Assembly (NCBI GenBank): GCA_019058245.1 | Contig: JAHPZJ010000001.1 | Coordinates: forward strand, 1 to 44,145 | Origin: Promethearchaeota archaeon | GTDB taxonomy: Archaea > Asgardarchaeota > Lokiarchaeia > Sigyniarchaeales > SOKP01 | DNA: 44,145 bases | Direction of reading: 5' to 3' | In this document: in pieces, positions 33,835 through 42,958 of the stretch | Numbering within the stretch: position 1 is the first letter of the stretch | How the letters are laid out: every line of letters begins with the position of its first letter | Program-made: the position numbers and the translations under genes | The notes under the pieces: generated by a model | The model's input: only the letters and a program-made list of their open reading frames with translations | Told to the model about the DNA's origin: nothing | Database searches by the model: none

Positions 33835-34896
33835 TTAATATAAATATTTAGATTTATATTTTTCAGCTTTATAGATTCTGTAGAAGTCCTCAATCGTACT
33901 TAAAGCAACTAAAGCAATTATCAAACCAGCAATTCCTCGAAAAATGCCATAATATTCAGGCGAAATTCCAATATTGACAAGAGTATTTGTGTCACCATCA
34001 ACAAATAAAATTGGGAATATTTCTGGTCGATTCATTATCAAAATTACCACAGATATGGATGCTAATTTTACACCAATTGTAATACCATGAAGAATTTGGT
34101 GCGTAACCATTTGTCTATTTCCAATTAAACCTCGATTTAAATCTAAGATACTTTCAATTAAGATAAATATACCTGCAAATTGAAGGTAAGTAAGAAATTC
34201 AGGGGCGATTAACACTCTTACTACGGGAATAGGTAATATTATTAAGAATATTCCACCTATAATTCCTATAAATCCACCAATTATTACTCCTACAGGTTTT
34301 ATATATGGCTTTAATGGTTTTTTCTTAATTTCTGAAATTAGAATTCCCTTTTCCCTTGCGATCTCAAGTTGTTGTTTTTCTTCCTCCCGGGTCTTCTTTG
34401 ATTTAAAATCTTCAGGAAAATACCCTTCCATCGATAATGCAACAAAGATTACGGTAATTATAGCAAAAGTTGAAAGGCATCCAATCTGTATTCCTTGAAA
34501 TATATTTACGAAGAATTCACCGATATCTACATTCCCAAAAATAATATCTATCACCTGTGAACCGATTGAAATTCCAATTATCACAGCAAAAACAATTCCT
34601 AACACTTTTAAATAACTTGACCATAGTTCCTCTGTGATATAATACTTTGGTGTACCTCGACGTTTGTATTCTTTAGCAATATTCTCTGGTTTTCCCATAT
34701 GAGATACTGCTAATTCTACAGATTGTAGTGTGGGTTGACCCATTCCTGATAATTCTTCCGCCTTACTCCAAATATGCTCTTCAAGTTCTTCTAGGATATC
34801 ATTATGTTCTTTTTTTTCTTTAAGCCAGTCAGGTAATTTTGATTTCACTTCCTTTAGATATTCTTTTACTATATAGTTCATTTCTTTTTCACTCAT
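33835..34896 (-). CDS. HAAS-domain multi-pass membrane protein
   Basis: 353 residues. The N-terminal about 80 residues (YLKEVKSKLPDWL, ILEELEEHIWSKAEEL, VELAVSHMGKPENIAKEYK) form the helical HAAS/DUF1700-type domain found in genes next to PadR regulators. Five or six membrane segments follow (about 96-320), with a charged cytosolic loop near 165-195. It overlaps the PadR gene by 8 bp, so the two are translated together. In this arrangement the membrane protein is likely the sensor or target of the PadR repressor; the signal is unknown. Confidence 0.8.
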   Translation of the reverse strand: MSEKEMNYIVKEYLKEVKSKLPDWLKEKKEHNDILEELEEHIWSKAEELSGMGQPTLQSVELAVSHMGKPENIAKEYKRRGTPKYYITEELWSSYLKVLGIVFAVIIGISIGSQVIDIIFGNVDIGEFFVNIFQGIQIGCLSTFAIITVIFVALSMEGYFPEDFKSKKTREEEKQQLEIAREKGILISEIKKKPLKPYIKPVGVIIGGFIGIIGGIFLIILPIPVVRVLIAPEFLTYLQFAGIFILIESILDLNRGLIGNRQMVTHQILHGITIGVKLASISVVILIMNRPEIFPILFVDGDTNTLVNIGISPEYYGIFRGIAGLIIALVALSTIEDFYRIYKAEKYKSKYLY

Positions 34897-35446
34897 TTCT
34901 TAAACCTCTATCTTTTAATTCTTTTTCTATATTATGACCACATACATCACAAAAACGAAGTTCTAAATTAGTAAGTTCAATTTTGTTAGCACACATAGGG
35001 CAAAATAAATATTTCTCCGATTTTAAATCAACACTTACATCGAATAAAGGTGCAATAGCCTCTGTTAATTTACTGTAAAATCCAGCAAGGTGGTTAAAAA
35101 TCTTTTTCCCATACTCTGTAATACTATAGAATTTTCTTTTTCTTCCCGTTTCTTCTCTTCTTGATTTTATAATATTATCATCCTCTAATTTTCTCAAGAT
35201 GGGGTAAAGAGTACCTTCTTCAATTACTAACATCTCATTTGTTTTTTCTGTTAGATCTTTTAATATCTTATATCCATGCAACCCTTCATTTCCAGCTTGT
35301 GAAAGAATAGACAATATACAAAGTAAACTTATACCTCTATTTATCTCTGTCTCTTGTTTTTCAACGTAATCTCTAAAGTCTTTTGATGCAATCATTGCAT
35401 TTGGATCCAATTCTTTTACACGTTTTATCATATTTTTTGACTCCAT
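34889..35446 (-). CDS. PadR-family transcription regulator with C-terminal zinc ribbon
   Basis: 185 residues. The winged helix occupies about 38-118 (LHGYKILKDLTE, EEGTLYPILRKLEDDNIIKSR, GRKRKFYSITEYGKKIF), the standard PadR signature. A C-terminal zinc ribbon (CPMCANKIELTN...FCDVCG, about 148-170) is an addition to the usual short PadR helix. The gene is first in a two-gene operon with the HAAS protein. A perfect palindrome overlapping the promoter (35472-35496) is the likely binding site and suggests autoregulation. Confidence 0.88.
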   Translation of the reverse strand: MESKNMIKRVKELDPNAMIASKDFRDYVEKQETEINRGISLLCILSILSQAGNEGLHGYKILKDLTEKTNEMLVIEEGTLYPILRKLEDDNIIKSRREETGRKRKFYSITEYGKKIFNHLAGFYSKLTEAIAPLFDVSVDLKSEKYLFCPMCANKIELTNLELRFCDVCGHNIEKELKDRGLRNE

Positions 35447-35471
35447 GCGGTTTATTCCATTTTTTTATTAT

Positions 35472-35508
35472 ATATAGTATTTTATGAATACTATATCACT
35501 CATAGTAT
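35472..35508. promoter_or_regulatory. Palindromic operator candidate at the PadR promoter
   Basis: ATATAGTATT (35472-35481) and AATACTATAT (35487-35496) are perfect inverted 10-bp arms around a 5-bp spacer. A further ATAGTAT half-site is at 35502-35508, so three half-sites occur at 14-bp spacing. The arms coincide with TATA-like sequence 25-50 bp upstream of the PadR start and also lie about 100 bp before the thiolase start, so a bound regulator could block both promoters. Confidence 0.6.
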
Positions 35509-35596
35509 ATAAATCTTTGTATTGCAATTTTTGTATTATTTACAATTTACAGTTTCCAATAGCATTTTAAGAAAAGAAAAATTTAAGATCGTTAAA

Positions 35597-37105
35597 ATGG
35601 TTATGAATACTCCTGTAATTATTGGAGCAGCTCAAATTACACAGCGAAAAGACGTGGATCTACCTCTTGATCCTCTCACTTTAATTGCAAATGCTACCAA
35701 AAAAGCAATTCTAATGTCAGGTGCGGATGGTTTACGAGATGTTATTGATACATTATATATGTCAACAATATCTAGTTGGAGTTATGAGGATGCTTCAGAA
35801 AAACTTAGTACTATTCTTGGAATAAAACTTATTCAGCAATATACAGCTCCAATTAGCGGGAATGCACCTCAATTATTAGTAAATAAATCTGCTAGAGCAA
35901 TTTCTTTAAATAAGAATAAGGCTATACTCATTGCAGGAGGGGAGGCATCCTATTCCAGATATCGAGCATATAAAGGTAAAATCATTTTAGATTGGCCAAA
36001 AATGCCAAGAAGAGCAATGAATAAAATTCTTGAAGCAGCAAATTTTTATACAAGTAAGTTTGAAATTAATTATCGATTTACTGCAGCTAGTTATGTTTAC
36101 GCTTTGATTGAAACAGCTCTAAGGGCAAAATCAGGTAGGAGCTTAAAAGAAAATTTAAACATCATTGGAAAACGGTATGAATCTTTTTCTAAAATCGCTT
36201 CTGAAAATCCGTATGCTTGGGACCAAAATCACTTTAATGCTGGAGAAATAATTACTCCTAATTCTGATAACCGTATTATCTGCCATCCATATACTAAAAG
36301 AATGGCTGCTAACCTTTATGTAGATCAAGCGGCAGCATTAATTATAACAAACGAAAAAATTGCTTCTAATCTTGGTATTGATCGAAAAAATTGGGTTTAT
36401 CCAATGGGAGGTGCTGATCTAAATAATATTTTTTATATAAGCCGACGTCCTAAGTTATACAATTCACCAGCTATTCGAGAATCATCAAAATTGGCTTTAA
36501 AGCAAGCAGGACTTAATCTTGGTGATATAGATGCTTTTGATCTCTATAGTTGCTTTCCTTGCATGGTTGAAATTGCTAGACAAGAGATTGGAATTCCTGA
36601 AGACGATCCGCGTGATTTAACAATTACTGGCGGACTCTCTTTTTTTGGAGGACCTTTCAGCAGTTACTCTATGCACTCAATTGTAACTGGAATTGAACTG
36701 ATTCGCAAAAACCCAAGTATGAAAATAATGATACTAGCTAATGGAGGATTCAACACATCAGAGTCAATTGGAATTTATGGGAGTGAACCTCCTGCTAAAA
36801 ATTGGACAAAACAAGTATCTAATGATGTTCAACAAAAAATTGAAATGGATATTTTGCCAGAACCGATCGAAAAAGCAAATGGAAATCTTACAATAGAAGC
36901 ATATACCATTATATATAATAGAAAAGGATTACCAGAATATGGTATTGTAATTGGATTGCTAGAGAGTGGGGAGCGAACTTTAGCTTTTATTTCAGAAGAT
37001 TCGGAGAAACTACTGAGTCTTGAGAAACAGGAACTTGTAGGAAAAACTTATGTAATAAAACATAACTCTAAGTTAAAGAGAAATATACTATTAATTGGTT
37101 CCTAA
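35597..37105 (+). CDS. Thiolase-like protein (acetyl-CoA acetyltransferase/SCP-x type) lacking the usual nucleophilic Cys
   Basis: 502 residues from ATG 35597 (a TTG frame opening at 35522 would add 25 unlikely residues). Starts with VIIGAAQITQR as in this thiolase subfamily. Where classical thiolases carry the acyl-accepting Cys, the sequence reads APISGNAPQ (84-92), which matches a known Gly-Asn variant group. The later DLYSCFPCMVEIA and GGLSFFGGPFSSYSMHSI segments keep the other catalytic-loop Cys/His residues. The C-terminal 80 residues form an added OB-like domain. Catalysis of standard Claisen chemistry is doubtful. Divergent from the PadR operon; it may share its control. Confidence 0.78.
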   Translation: MVMNTPVIIGAAQITQRKDVDLPLDPLTLIANATKKAILMSGADGLRDVIDTLYMSTISSWSYEDASEKLSTILGIKLIQQYTAPISGNAPQLLVNKSARAISLNKNKAILIAGGEASYSRYRAYKGKIILDWPKMPRRAMNKILEAANFYTSKFEINYRFTAASYVYALIETALRAKSGRSLKENLNIIGKRYESFSKIASENPYAWDQNHFNAGEIITPNSDNRIICHPYTKRMAANLYVDQAAALIITNEKIASNLGIDRKNWVYPMGGADLNNIFYISRRPKLYNSPAIRESSKLALKQAGLNLGDIDAFDLYSCFPCMVEIARQEIGIPEDDPRDLTITGGLSFFGGPFSSYSMHSIVTGIELIRKNPSMKIMILANGGFNTSESIGIYGSEPPAKNWTKQVSNDVQQKIEMDILPEPIEKANGNLTIEAYTIIYNRKGLPEYGIVIGLLESGERTLAFISEDSEKLLSLEKQELVGKTYVIKHNSKLKRNILLIGS

Positions 37106-37158
37106 ACATTTCTATTTCATTTTAAAATACTTAATCTTTTGCCATTTTACAATTAAGA

Positions 37159-37167
37159 TTTTTTTTT
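37159..37167 (+). terminator. T-run terminator after the thiolase-like gene
   Basis: Nine T residues 54 bp after the stop codon at 37105. The rest of the 250-bp gap to 37355 shows no gene. Confidence 0.4.
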
Positions 37168-37354
37168 ATTTTAAATACTAATTTTTATTAATGTTGTACT
37201 ATAAAGTATTAAAATCAGTGATATCAAAACAAATAAATAGCGGTAATTAAATTTTATATTTAAGGAGTCGTATTAAGAGTAATTTAAATTTAGTTTTTGT
37301 TAGAATAAATTATATATTTGTAAAAACCTATTAGATTAGTAAGAATGAAAAAAA

Positions 37355-38134
37355 ATGGGCCAAAAAAGAGTGTTTAAACAATATATTGATCCAATTTTGC
37401 TTAAAATGAAAAGAAACAGTAAGTACATCTATGATCAACTTACAAAACCTAAGGTTGTTAAAATTTCAATATATGTTAGTATATTAACTTTTTTGCCTGG
37501 ATTAATTTTTGGTCTAATCATTGCAATGCAATTTGGTGGTTTTAAGTATAGTATTTGGTATAACTGGATAAGTGATTTAGGTTCAGCGAGATATACACCT
37601 GCTCCTTTCATTTTGGATCTTACATGTATTCTAAGTGCAATTTTCATTATTCCCTTGATTTTAAATTTAAGCCGATTATATAGTTCCCATCAAAACCTTA
37701 AATTAGACGACACTAAGAAAGAACACTATATTGTGCTATTTAGAAGAATTTTCGGTTATTTAGGAGTAGTAAGTTTGATGATTGGAGTTATAGGCATGTT
37801 TTTTGTTGGAGTTTTTAGTTTAGATCGTTCTCCATTTGATTTACATTATTATTTCTCTTCATCTGCATTTGGTGGATTTGCTATTGGAGCATTTTTCACA
37901 GGCTTGGCAATAATATTAAGAAAAAGAATATTTCCTAAACCTGTTGGATACTTTATGATTTTTGGACCATCAACAGCAGCTATTCTATATATAATAGCTC
38001 CAGCACCATTAACACGACAATTTCTTGAATGGATTCTGATGTTCTCCTCTTTAGCATGGTATTATGTTGTAGTTTTCATTACACTACAAAAATTAAATTC
38101 ACTTCTCTTTTTCAATCCCAATTTTAAATGGTAG
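37355..38134 (+). CDS. Six-pass membrane protein, DUF998-like
   Basis: 259 residues. A basic N-terminal tail (1-33) is followed by about six membrane segments. NWISDLGSARYTPAPFILDL (first loop) and the later GVFSLDRSPFDLHYYFSS segment resemble DUF998-type proteins (ISDLG near the first loop and a HxxxS/A motif in the middle). Function unknown. Single gene. Confidence 0.65.
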   Translation: MGQKRVFKQYIDPILLKMKRNSKYIYDQLTKPKVVKISIYVSILTFLPGLIFGLIIAMQFGGFKYSIWYNWISDLGSARYTPAPFILDLTCILSAIFIIPLILNLSRLYSSHQNLKLDDTKKEHYIVLFRRIFGYLGVVSLMIGVIGMFFVGVFSLDRSPFDLHYYFSSSAFGGFAIGAFFTGLAIILRKRIFPKPVGYFMIFGPSTAAILYIIAPAPLTRQFLEWILMFSSLAWYYVVVFITLQKLNSLLFFNPNFKW

Positions 38135-38294
38135 AAAATTAGCTTTTTTTAAATATCCTTTTTTATCTGAAAGTATAAAATAATAAATTTTTGTTAATCA
38201 ATTTTTTAAAAATAATCAAAAACCTTATTTCTTTTCTTTTTTTTTAAGACTGTGAAGAAAAGGTCTAAATAAGATCATTATATAAATATCGAAA

Positions 38295-39125
38295 ATGAAT
38301 ATGGAATTATCAAACGATTTAAATCTTAAGCTTAAAGAACTTATATCTTTTCTAAGTGGAAAAAAGATTATTATAGCTTTTTCGGGAGGTGTAGATAGTT
38401 CCCTTTTAGCATTTTTATCAAAAAAATATGCTAAAGAAACACTGCTTATAACTGAAAAATCAATTCTTTATCCTGAAGAAGAAATTGAATTAACATCTCA
38501 ATTTGCCAATAAATATGATATAGACCATGTGTTTATCGAACGAAATCCTTTAAAAGACGAAGAATTCCAAATTAATCCCTCAAATAGATGTTATATTTGT
38601 AAAACAGGTCTTTATAGGGATATAATTGAAATTAGAAATTCGAAAGATTTTGATTTGATACTAGATGGTTCAAATATAGATGATCTTTCGGATTATAGAC
38701 CAGGTTTGCAGGCATTAAAAGAATTGAAAGTCTCCACGCCTTATATTGATTTTAATATAAATAAAAATGAAATAAGAGAAATTTGTAAATTCTATGATCT
38801 TGATGTGCAATCTAAGCCGTCAATGGCTTGTTTTTCATCTCGTATTCCTTATGGTCAAATTATCAATGAAAAGAAGTTATTTATGATTAGAGAATCTGAA
38901 AAATTTCTTAAGAAAAAATTTAATTTAACTCAACTAAGAGTTAGATTACATGAAGAGACTCTCGCACGTATCGAACTTCTCCCAGAAGATTTATCAAAAG
39001 TCCTAACTGTAGAAAATTTGGAATTAATTAAACGTAAATTAAAAGAACTTGGCTTTACATACATCACTATCGATATTGAGGGTTTTAGGTCAGGTTCAAT
39101 GAATGAAGTTTTAGCTTTAAATTAG
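38295..39125 (+). CDS. larE: LarE-type ATP-dependent sulfur transferase
   Basis: 276 residues from ATG 38295 (ATG 38301 also possible). PP-loop SGGVDSS (30-36) and the cysteine C179 in KPSMACFSSRIPYG correspond to LarE. LarE inserts sulfur into pyridinium-3,5-biscarboxylic acid mononucleotide to make the nickel-pincer cofactor of lactate racemase and related enzymes; in the sacrificial type this Cys supplies the sulfur. A CYIC pair (99-102) could allow a cluster-binding variant. LarB, LarC and a LarA enzyme are not in the window. TATA-like TTATATAAATATC lies directly upstream (about 38278-38290). Confidence 0.88.
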   Translation: MNMELSNDLNLKLKELISFLSGKKIIIAFSGGVDSSLLAFLSKKYAKETLLITEKSILYPEEEIELTSQFANKYDIDHVFIERNPLKDEEFQINPSNRCYICKTGLYRDIIEIRNSKDFDLILDGSNIDDLSDYRPGLQALKELKVSTPYIDFNINKNEIREICKFYDLDVQSKPSMACFSSRIPYGQIINEKKLFMIRESEKFLKKKFNLTQLRVRLHEETLARIELLPEDLSKVLTVENLELIKRKLKELGFTYITIDIEGFRSGSMNEVLALN

Positions 39126-39137
39126 TTTTCAATATTA

Positions 39138-40547
39138 TTAATTTTGCTTTCTAATAAAGTTGATTATCTTTTTACGCTTCTTTAATGCTTCTAACGCTGC
39201 TTTTTCTATATCTCTTTCCATTATTTCAAGCGATTCAGGAGTATCTTCTCCAATCTCTTTTTTTATTTTCGTATAGGCAGATTCTCTGAATTTTGGAAGA
39301 ATTTCTTTTTCCCTTTTATCCGCATACGTCAAAGAGACTTGCATTGAGTTATCTACATAGCCTATTTCGGCGCATTTGATATTTATTCTTTTAAGATCAG
39401 AAATAATTTTCTCTGATACAGTTTCAGAACAATATATTAAAAGAGCATCTAAAGAAACTCCCAAATAATCAACTCCAACCTTTTCTAACATGCTTAACAC
39501 ATTTGGATTTACCAAGTTTCTTATTTTTTCCTCAAATATATTAACTCCACAATTAGCTTCATAGTTTATCTCATATAAATCTCCTCTTAAACCCCCATTT
39601 GTAACATCGCACATTGCTCTAATCTCATCAATGTAATCCGAATTTAAAATAATTTCACAAGCTTTTAAGAATTTAATATTCATAGTTTCTTTGACAATAT
39701 CATGATTTCCAGAATAAATTGCAGTAGTGGTAATTGTTCCGCCCCCTGCACCTTCAGTCATTAAGATTCTATCTCCATTTTGAATATTTCTTCTAGCTAG
39801 TAGGTTATTACATAGACCAACTGCACTTATTCCTCCTACCAATCTATTACCAATTACCATATCTCCTCCAATTCTTAAAGTTGAACCCGCAGTTATTGGG
39901 ACTTTGGCTAAATCAGAAATTGTGGCTACACCCGCTATGAAATCAAACAATTTACCTACATCAGCATCATCTCCAAGATGAATGTCAATCATTATAGAAA
40001 TTGGTTTTGCGCCTTTAACAAATAAGTCTCTTAAAGCAGCCCGTGTTACATGAAATCCACAAATAAATGGAAAATCACTAAGTCGTGAATGAATGCCTTC
40101 CATCTTTGAAACTATTATTAAATCCTCAAGTTTATAGGATTGATTTTTAAATCCTTTAATATCAATCAACCGTACTGCTCCTGCATCATCTAATGAAGAA
40201 GGTGATAAAAATGCTTTATAGTCGGTTTCTGATAATTCTGCGATTAATTTATGCACAAAGAAATCTCCTGCACCTCTACAACCAACACCTTGCTTCCCTA
40301 TCGAAATATTCGCCTTATTAATTTCAAGTATTTCTTTTAAAAGAGGTTCTGAAACAGTATTAAGGTCACTCTTTCTACATTCTTCAAAAATTGCTTTAGC
40401 AAATTTAATTGCCAAATTCTCATCAATATCTCTAAAATCATGGTATTCTTGGACTATCCTTTCAAGAATCTGTTGTTCAGTGTATCCTTTTTTCATTAAA
40501 TTCCGGGTTAAACCTTCTAAATCACTCAAATTGCTCAAATCCTTCAA
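39138..40547 (-). CDS. AIR synthase/selenophosphate synthetase-related protein (COG2144-like)
   Basis: 469 residues. The central part (about 95-400) is a PurM-fold ATP-binding domain: DDAGAVRLID, FHVTRAALRDLFVKGAKPISIMIDIHLGDD, RLVGGISAVGLC, EGAGGGTITTTAIY and DVTNGGLRGDLYEINYE. An N-terminal helical domain (1-90, with TRNLMKKGYTEQQI) and a C-terminal basic helix are extras. These proteins are ATP-dependent, with unknown substrate; relatives are conserved in methanogens. Start TTG 40547 is uncertain (further TTG codons 4 and 7, ATG 18). Divergent from the mptG-like gene with a 97-bp shared promoter region, suggesting a link to methanopterin or C1 metabolism. Confidence 0.8.
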   Translation of the reverse strand: MKDLSNLSDLEGLTRNLMKKGYTEQQILERIVQEYHDFRDIDENLAIKFAKAIFEECRKSDLNTVSEPLLKEILEINKANISIGKQGVGCRGAGDFFVHKLIAELSETDYKAFLSPSSLDDAGAVRLIDIKGFKNQSYKLEDLIIVSKMEGIHSRLSDFPFICGFHVTRAALRDLFVKGAKPISIMIDIHLGDDADVGKLFDFIAGVATISDLAKVPITAGSTLRIGGDMVIGNRLVGGISAVGLCNNLLARRNIQNGDRILMTEGAGGGTITTTAIYSGNHDIVKETMNIKFLKACEIILNSDYIDEIRAMCDVTNGGLRGDLYEINYEANCGVNIFEEKIRNLVNPNVLSMLEKVGVDYLGVSLDALLIYCSETVSEKIISDLKRINIKCAEIGYVDNSMQVSLTYADKREKEILPKFRESAYTKIKKEIGEDTPESLEIMERDIEKAALEALKKRKKIINFIRKQN

Positions 40548-40644
40548 ATTTTCTAAAAACTATGAATAAAAGTATATAATAGATTTAAATTATTTTGAAA
40601 ATTCTTATTTATAGTCTAAAATTCCTTAAATTTCAAAGATAAAT

Positions 40645-41655
40645 ATGACTTCTTTAAGGATAACAACCCCTTGTAGAATTCATCTATCCTTAATAGATGA
40701 AAATGGATATACTGGTAGAGTAGATGGAGGTATTGGTCTTATGTTAGACCGCCCTAATGTAGTTTTTGAAGCCTCTAATAGTGCTGAAGAATTTAAAATT
40801 GAAGCTCATAGATATTATCGAGAATCTATTGAGGTCATCAATGAAATAGCTTCAAAAGTATTTAAGAAATACAATATTAGTAATAAGAATTTTCATTTTA
40901 ACCTCAAAAGATATTTCCCTTCACATGTAGGATTGGGCTCTAAGACACAATTATCCTTAGCTATAGCTATAGCCATAACGAAATTGAAAAATTTTAATAA
41001 TTTAACTCATAAAACTCTTACTAAATTAGTAGAAAGGGGTGGAACATCTGGAATTGGATGGAAAGGTTTTGAAACAGGGGGCTTCATTTTGGATGGAGGA
41101 CATGATTTTGGCATAGGGAAAGAGAAGGAAACCTTTTTACCATCTTCCGCTTCAACTTCTGTTAATCCTGCATTAACAATCTTTAGACATGAAATACCAG
41201 AAAATTGGAGATTTGTATTAGTTATCCCAAATATAAAAAAGGGAGCTTATGGAGATGAAGAAATCTCTGTTTTTAAAGATTTTACGCCAATTCAAAGAAG
41301 TGAAGTCAATGAAATATCAAATCAAGTGATAATGAAGATTTTACCTGGTATCATAAAAAAAGATTTAGCCTGCTTTGGAGAAGGATTAAAACGAATTCAG
41401 AACTTAGGTTTTAAAAAAATCGAAATTGCTTTACAGCATAAAGTTGTTAAAGGTTTATTACATTTTTTTGAAAATTATGGACTAAAAGCTTATGGTATGT
41501 CCTCATTTGGTCCAAGCATTGTTGGAATTGTAGAATCAGATTCAGAAGCAGAAATCCTCTTAAGAAAAGTTCAAATAAATCAAATGCATCGTGGAGGTCA
41601 TATCTATATTTGTAAACCTAATAATACTGGAGCCAAAATAGAATATATAGATTGA
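40645..41655 (+). CDS. mptG: Beta-ribofuranosylaminobenzene 5'-phosphate synthase family (GHMP fold)
   Basis: 336 residues. The N-terminal RITTPCRIHLSLIDENGYTGRVDGGIGL (4-32) and PSHVGLGSKTQLSLAIAIAI, a GHMP-type phosphate loop, mark this family, which condenses PRPP with 4-hydroxybenzoate or aminobenzoate in the first committed step of methanopterin biosynthesis. The C-terminal GMSSFGPSIVGIV is the GHMP motif 3. It is followed after 6 bp by the mptD-like gene, so both encode methanopterin-pathway steps. Confidence 0.88.
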   Translation: MTSLRITTPCRIHLSLIDENGYTGRVDGGIGLMLDRPNVVFEASNSAEEFKIEAHRYYRESIEVINEIASKVFKKYNISNKNFHFNLKRYFPSHVGLGSKTQLSLAIAIAITKLKNFNNLTHKTLTKLVERGGTSGIGWKGFETGGFILDGGHDFGIGKEKETFLPSSASTSVNPALTIFRHEIPENWRFVLVIPNIKKGAYGDEEISVFKDFTPIQRSEVNEISNQVIMKILPGIIKKDLACFGEGLKRIQNLGFKKIEIALQHKVVKGLLHFFENYGLKAYGMSSFGPSIVGIVESDSEAEILLRKVQINQMHRGGHIYICKPNNTGAKIEYID

Positions 41656-41661
41656 TATTAT

Positions 41662-42054
41662 ATGCCGAAAACAAATGAAAAAATTTTTTTCTCACCTAAT
41701 TTAACTGAGAGGGAAAGAGCTTGTTTTGAGGCAGGAATTAAATTGGGAGCTTTATATCATATCCTCAGTGGTATTCCTATTCAAAATAATGAAAAAATAA
41801 TTAAATCTATAGAAACAGGAATAGAGTCAGCTATTTCATGTCAGCCATTTGTAAAATCTGTAAAAGTTAATTTAGATAGAACTAAAATTATAGGTCAAAA
41901 AGATTCAGAATTCGATTATGATGAAATTTCTGGTAAAATTATTAGAGCGGAAGTATTACTTCAGTATGAATCTATTACTCTTGTTGCAAAAGTAGAATGG
42001 AAAGATGAATTGGAATACCCACTAATGTATATTGAAAAAATTCAAGGAGAATGA
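41662..42054 (+). CDS. mptD: Archaeal dihydroneopterin aldolase (MptD, DUF381 family)
   Basis: 130 residues. The NLTERERACFEAGIKLGALYHILSG segment (13-37, key residues E24, Y32 and H33) and the C-terminal YPLMYIE are signatures of archaeal MptD, which cleaves dihydroneopterin to 6-hydroxymethyl-dihydropterin. Adjacent to mptG in one operon; the stop is directly abutted by the end of the opposite DUF447 gene. Confidence 0.88.
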   Translation: MPKTNEKIFFSPNLTERERACFEAGIKLGALYHILSGIPIQNNEKIIKSIETGIESAISCQPFVKSVKVNLDRTKIIGQKDSEFDYDEISGKIIRAEVLLQYESITLVAKVEWKDELEYPLMYIEKIQGE

Positions 42055-42753
42055 TTATTTCAATAATTCATTAGTATATTTGTTTACAAGTTCTGTCGTT
42101 TTAAGTGCTTTTTTATTTTTCCCAAATCTTTTAATATTTTTATTATAATAATCTATTTTCTCATAGATTTGGGAGAAGAGAGTTTCATTTTTATTTTCCT
42201 TAGCAATTTTTAATCTAGTTGCTAAAATAATCATCTCTAGTGCTAAATTTTCTGCTCTATTAAATAACTTATGAGATTCTTGAAGTTTTTCAGAAAAAAT
42301 AACTTTCAGTTTAAACACTGGTATAATTACTTCTCCAAAATCGTCAGTCTTAGTTTTTTGAAATTCTCGTGATATTTCACCTATTAAAATTCCCCATGCT
42401 TTCTTGATATAAGGTACATCCATTGAACGAGACTCTAAATATTTAAAATCATAATATTTTGAGGGAAATTCTGTCAAATTAATCGGAGACTCTGGTTCTT
42501 TTAAAGCAGCTAGAGCATATAAAAATACATCATCAACGAAATTGATCGCAATTGTATTATAATCCTTCAAGTTTTTATACGTAATAGTACTATAGAAAGG
42601 AGATAATTGAATTTGTTTTCCTTCTATCCTTCTAATACCCATACAAGAAGCATTCGGTACAATTTTCAATCCATTTCCTGTTATTGAATAGGTTGTGGCT
42701 ATAATCTCATATAAATTCCCTTCTTTTAGTCCAAAATCTTGAAAATTAAACAT
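42055..42753 (-). CDS. DUF447 family (flavin-type split-barrel) protein
   Basis: 232 residues. It starts with NLYEIIATTYSITGN and continues with PNASCMGIRRIE (about 12-46), the DUF447 signature (YEVIATT followed by P-N-A-x-P/S-M-G). The fold is an FMN-binding-like split barrel followed by a helical half. DUF447 genes often lie next to methanopterin genes, as here, where it converges on mptD without overlap. No biochemical role is established. Possibly a pterin- or flavin-linked function. Confidence 0.8.
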   Translation of the reverse strand: MFNFQDFGLKEGNLYEIIATTYSITGNGLKIVPNASCMGIRRIEGKQIQLSPFYSTITYKNLKDYNTIAINFVDDVFLYALAALKEPESPINLTEFPSKYYDFKYLESRSMDVPYIKKAWGILIGEISREFQKTKTDDFGEVIIPVFKLKVIFSEKLQESHKLFNRAENLALEMIILATRLKIAKENKNETLFSQIYEKIDYYNKNIKRFGKNKKALKTTELVNKYTNELLK

Positions 42754-42958
42754 TTTTCTCTTAACTCAAAATCTAACTCTACCTTAATTATCTTTTAAAA
42801 ATCTTTGAATTATATTAGTAATCAACTTTAATTCAAAATTGCGTTATTAATTTTACGATTGTATTTCTTACATCTAGATCTAAAAAGAAATATGAGAAGA
42901 AATAAGTTTAGGTTGAGAAAAATAATAAAAATGAGAATTAATAATTAATTTTTAAGTC

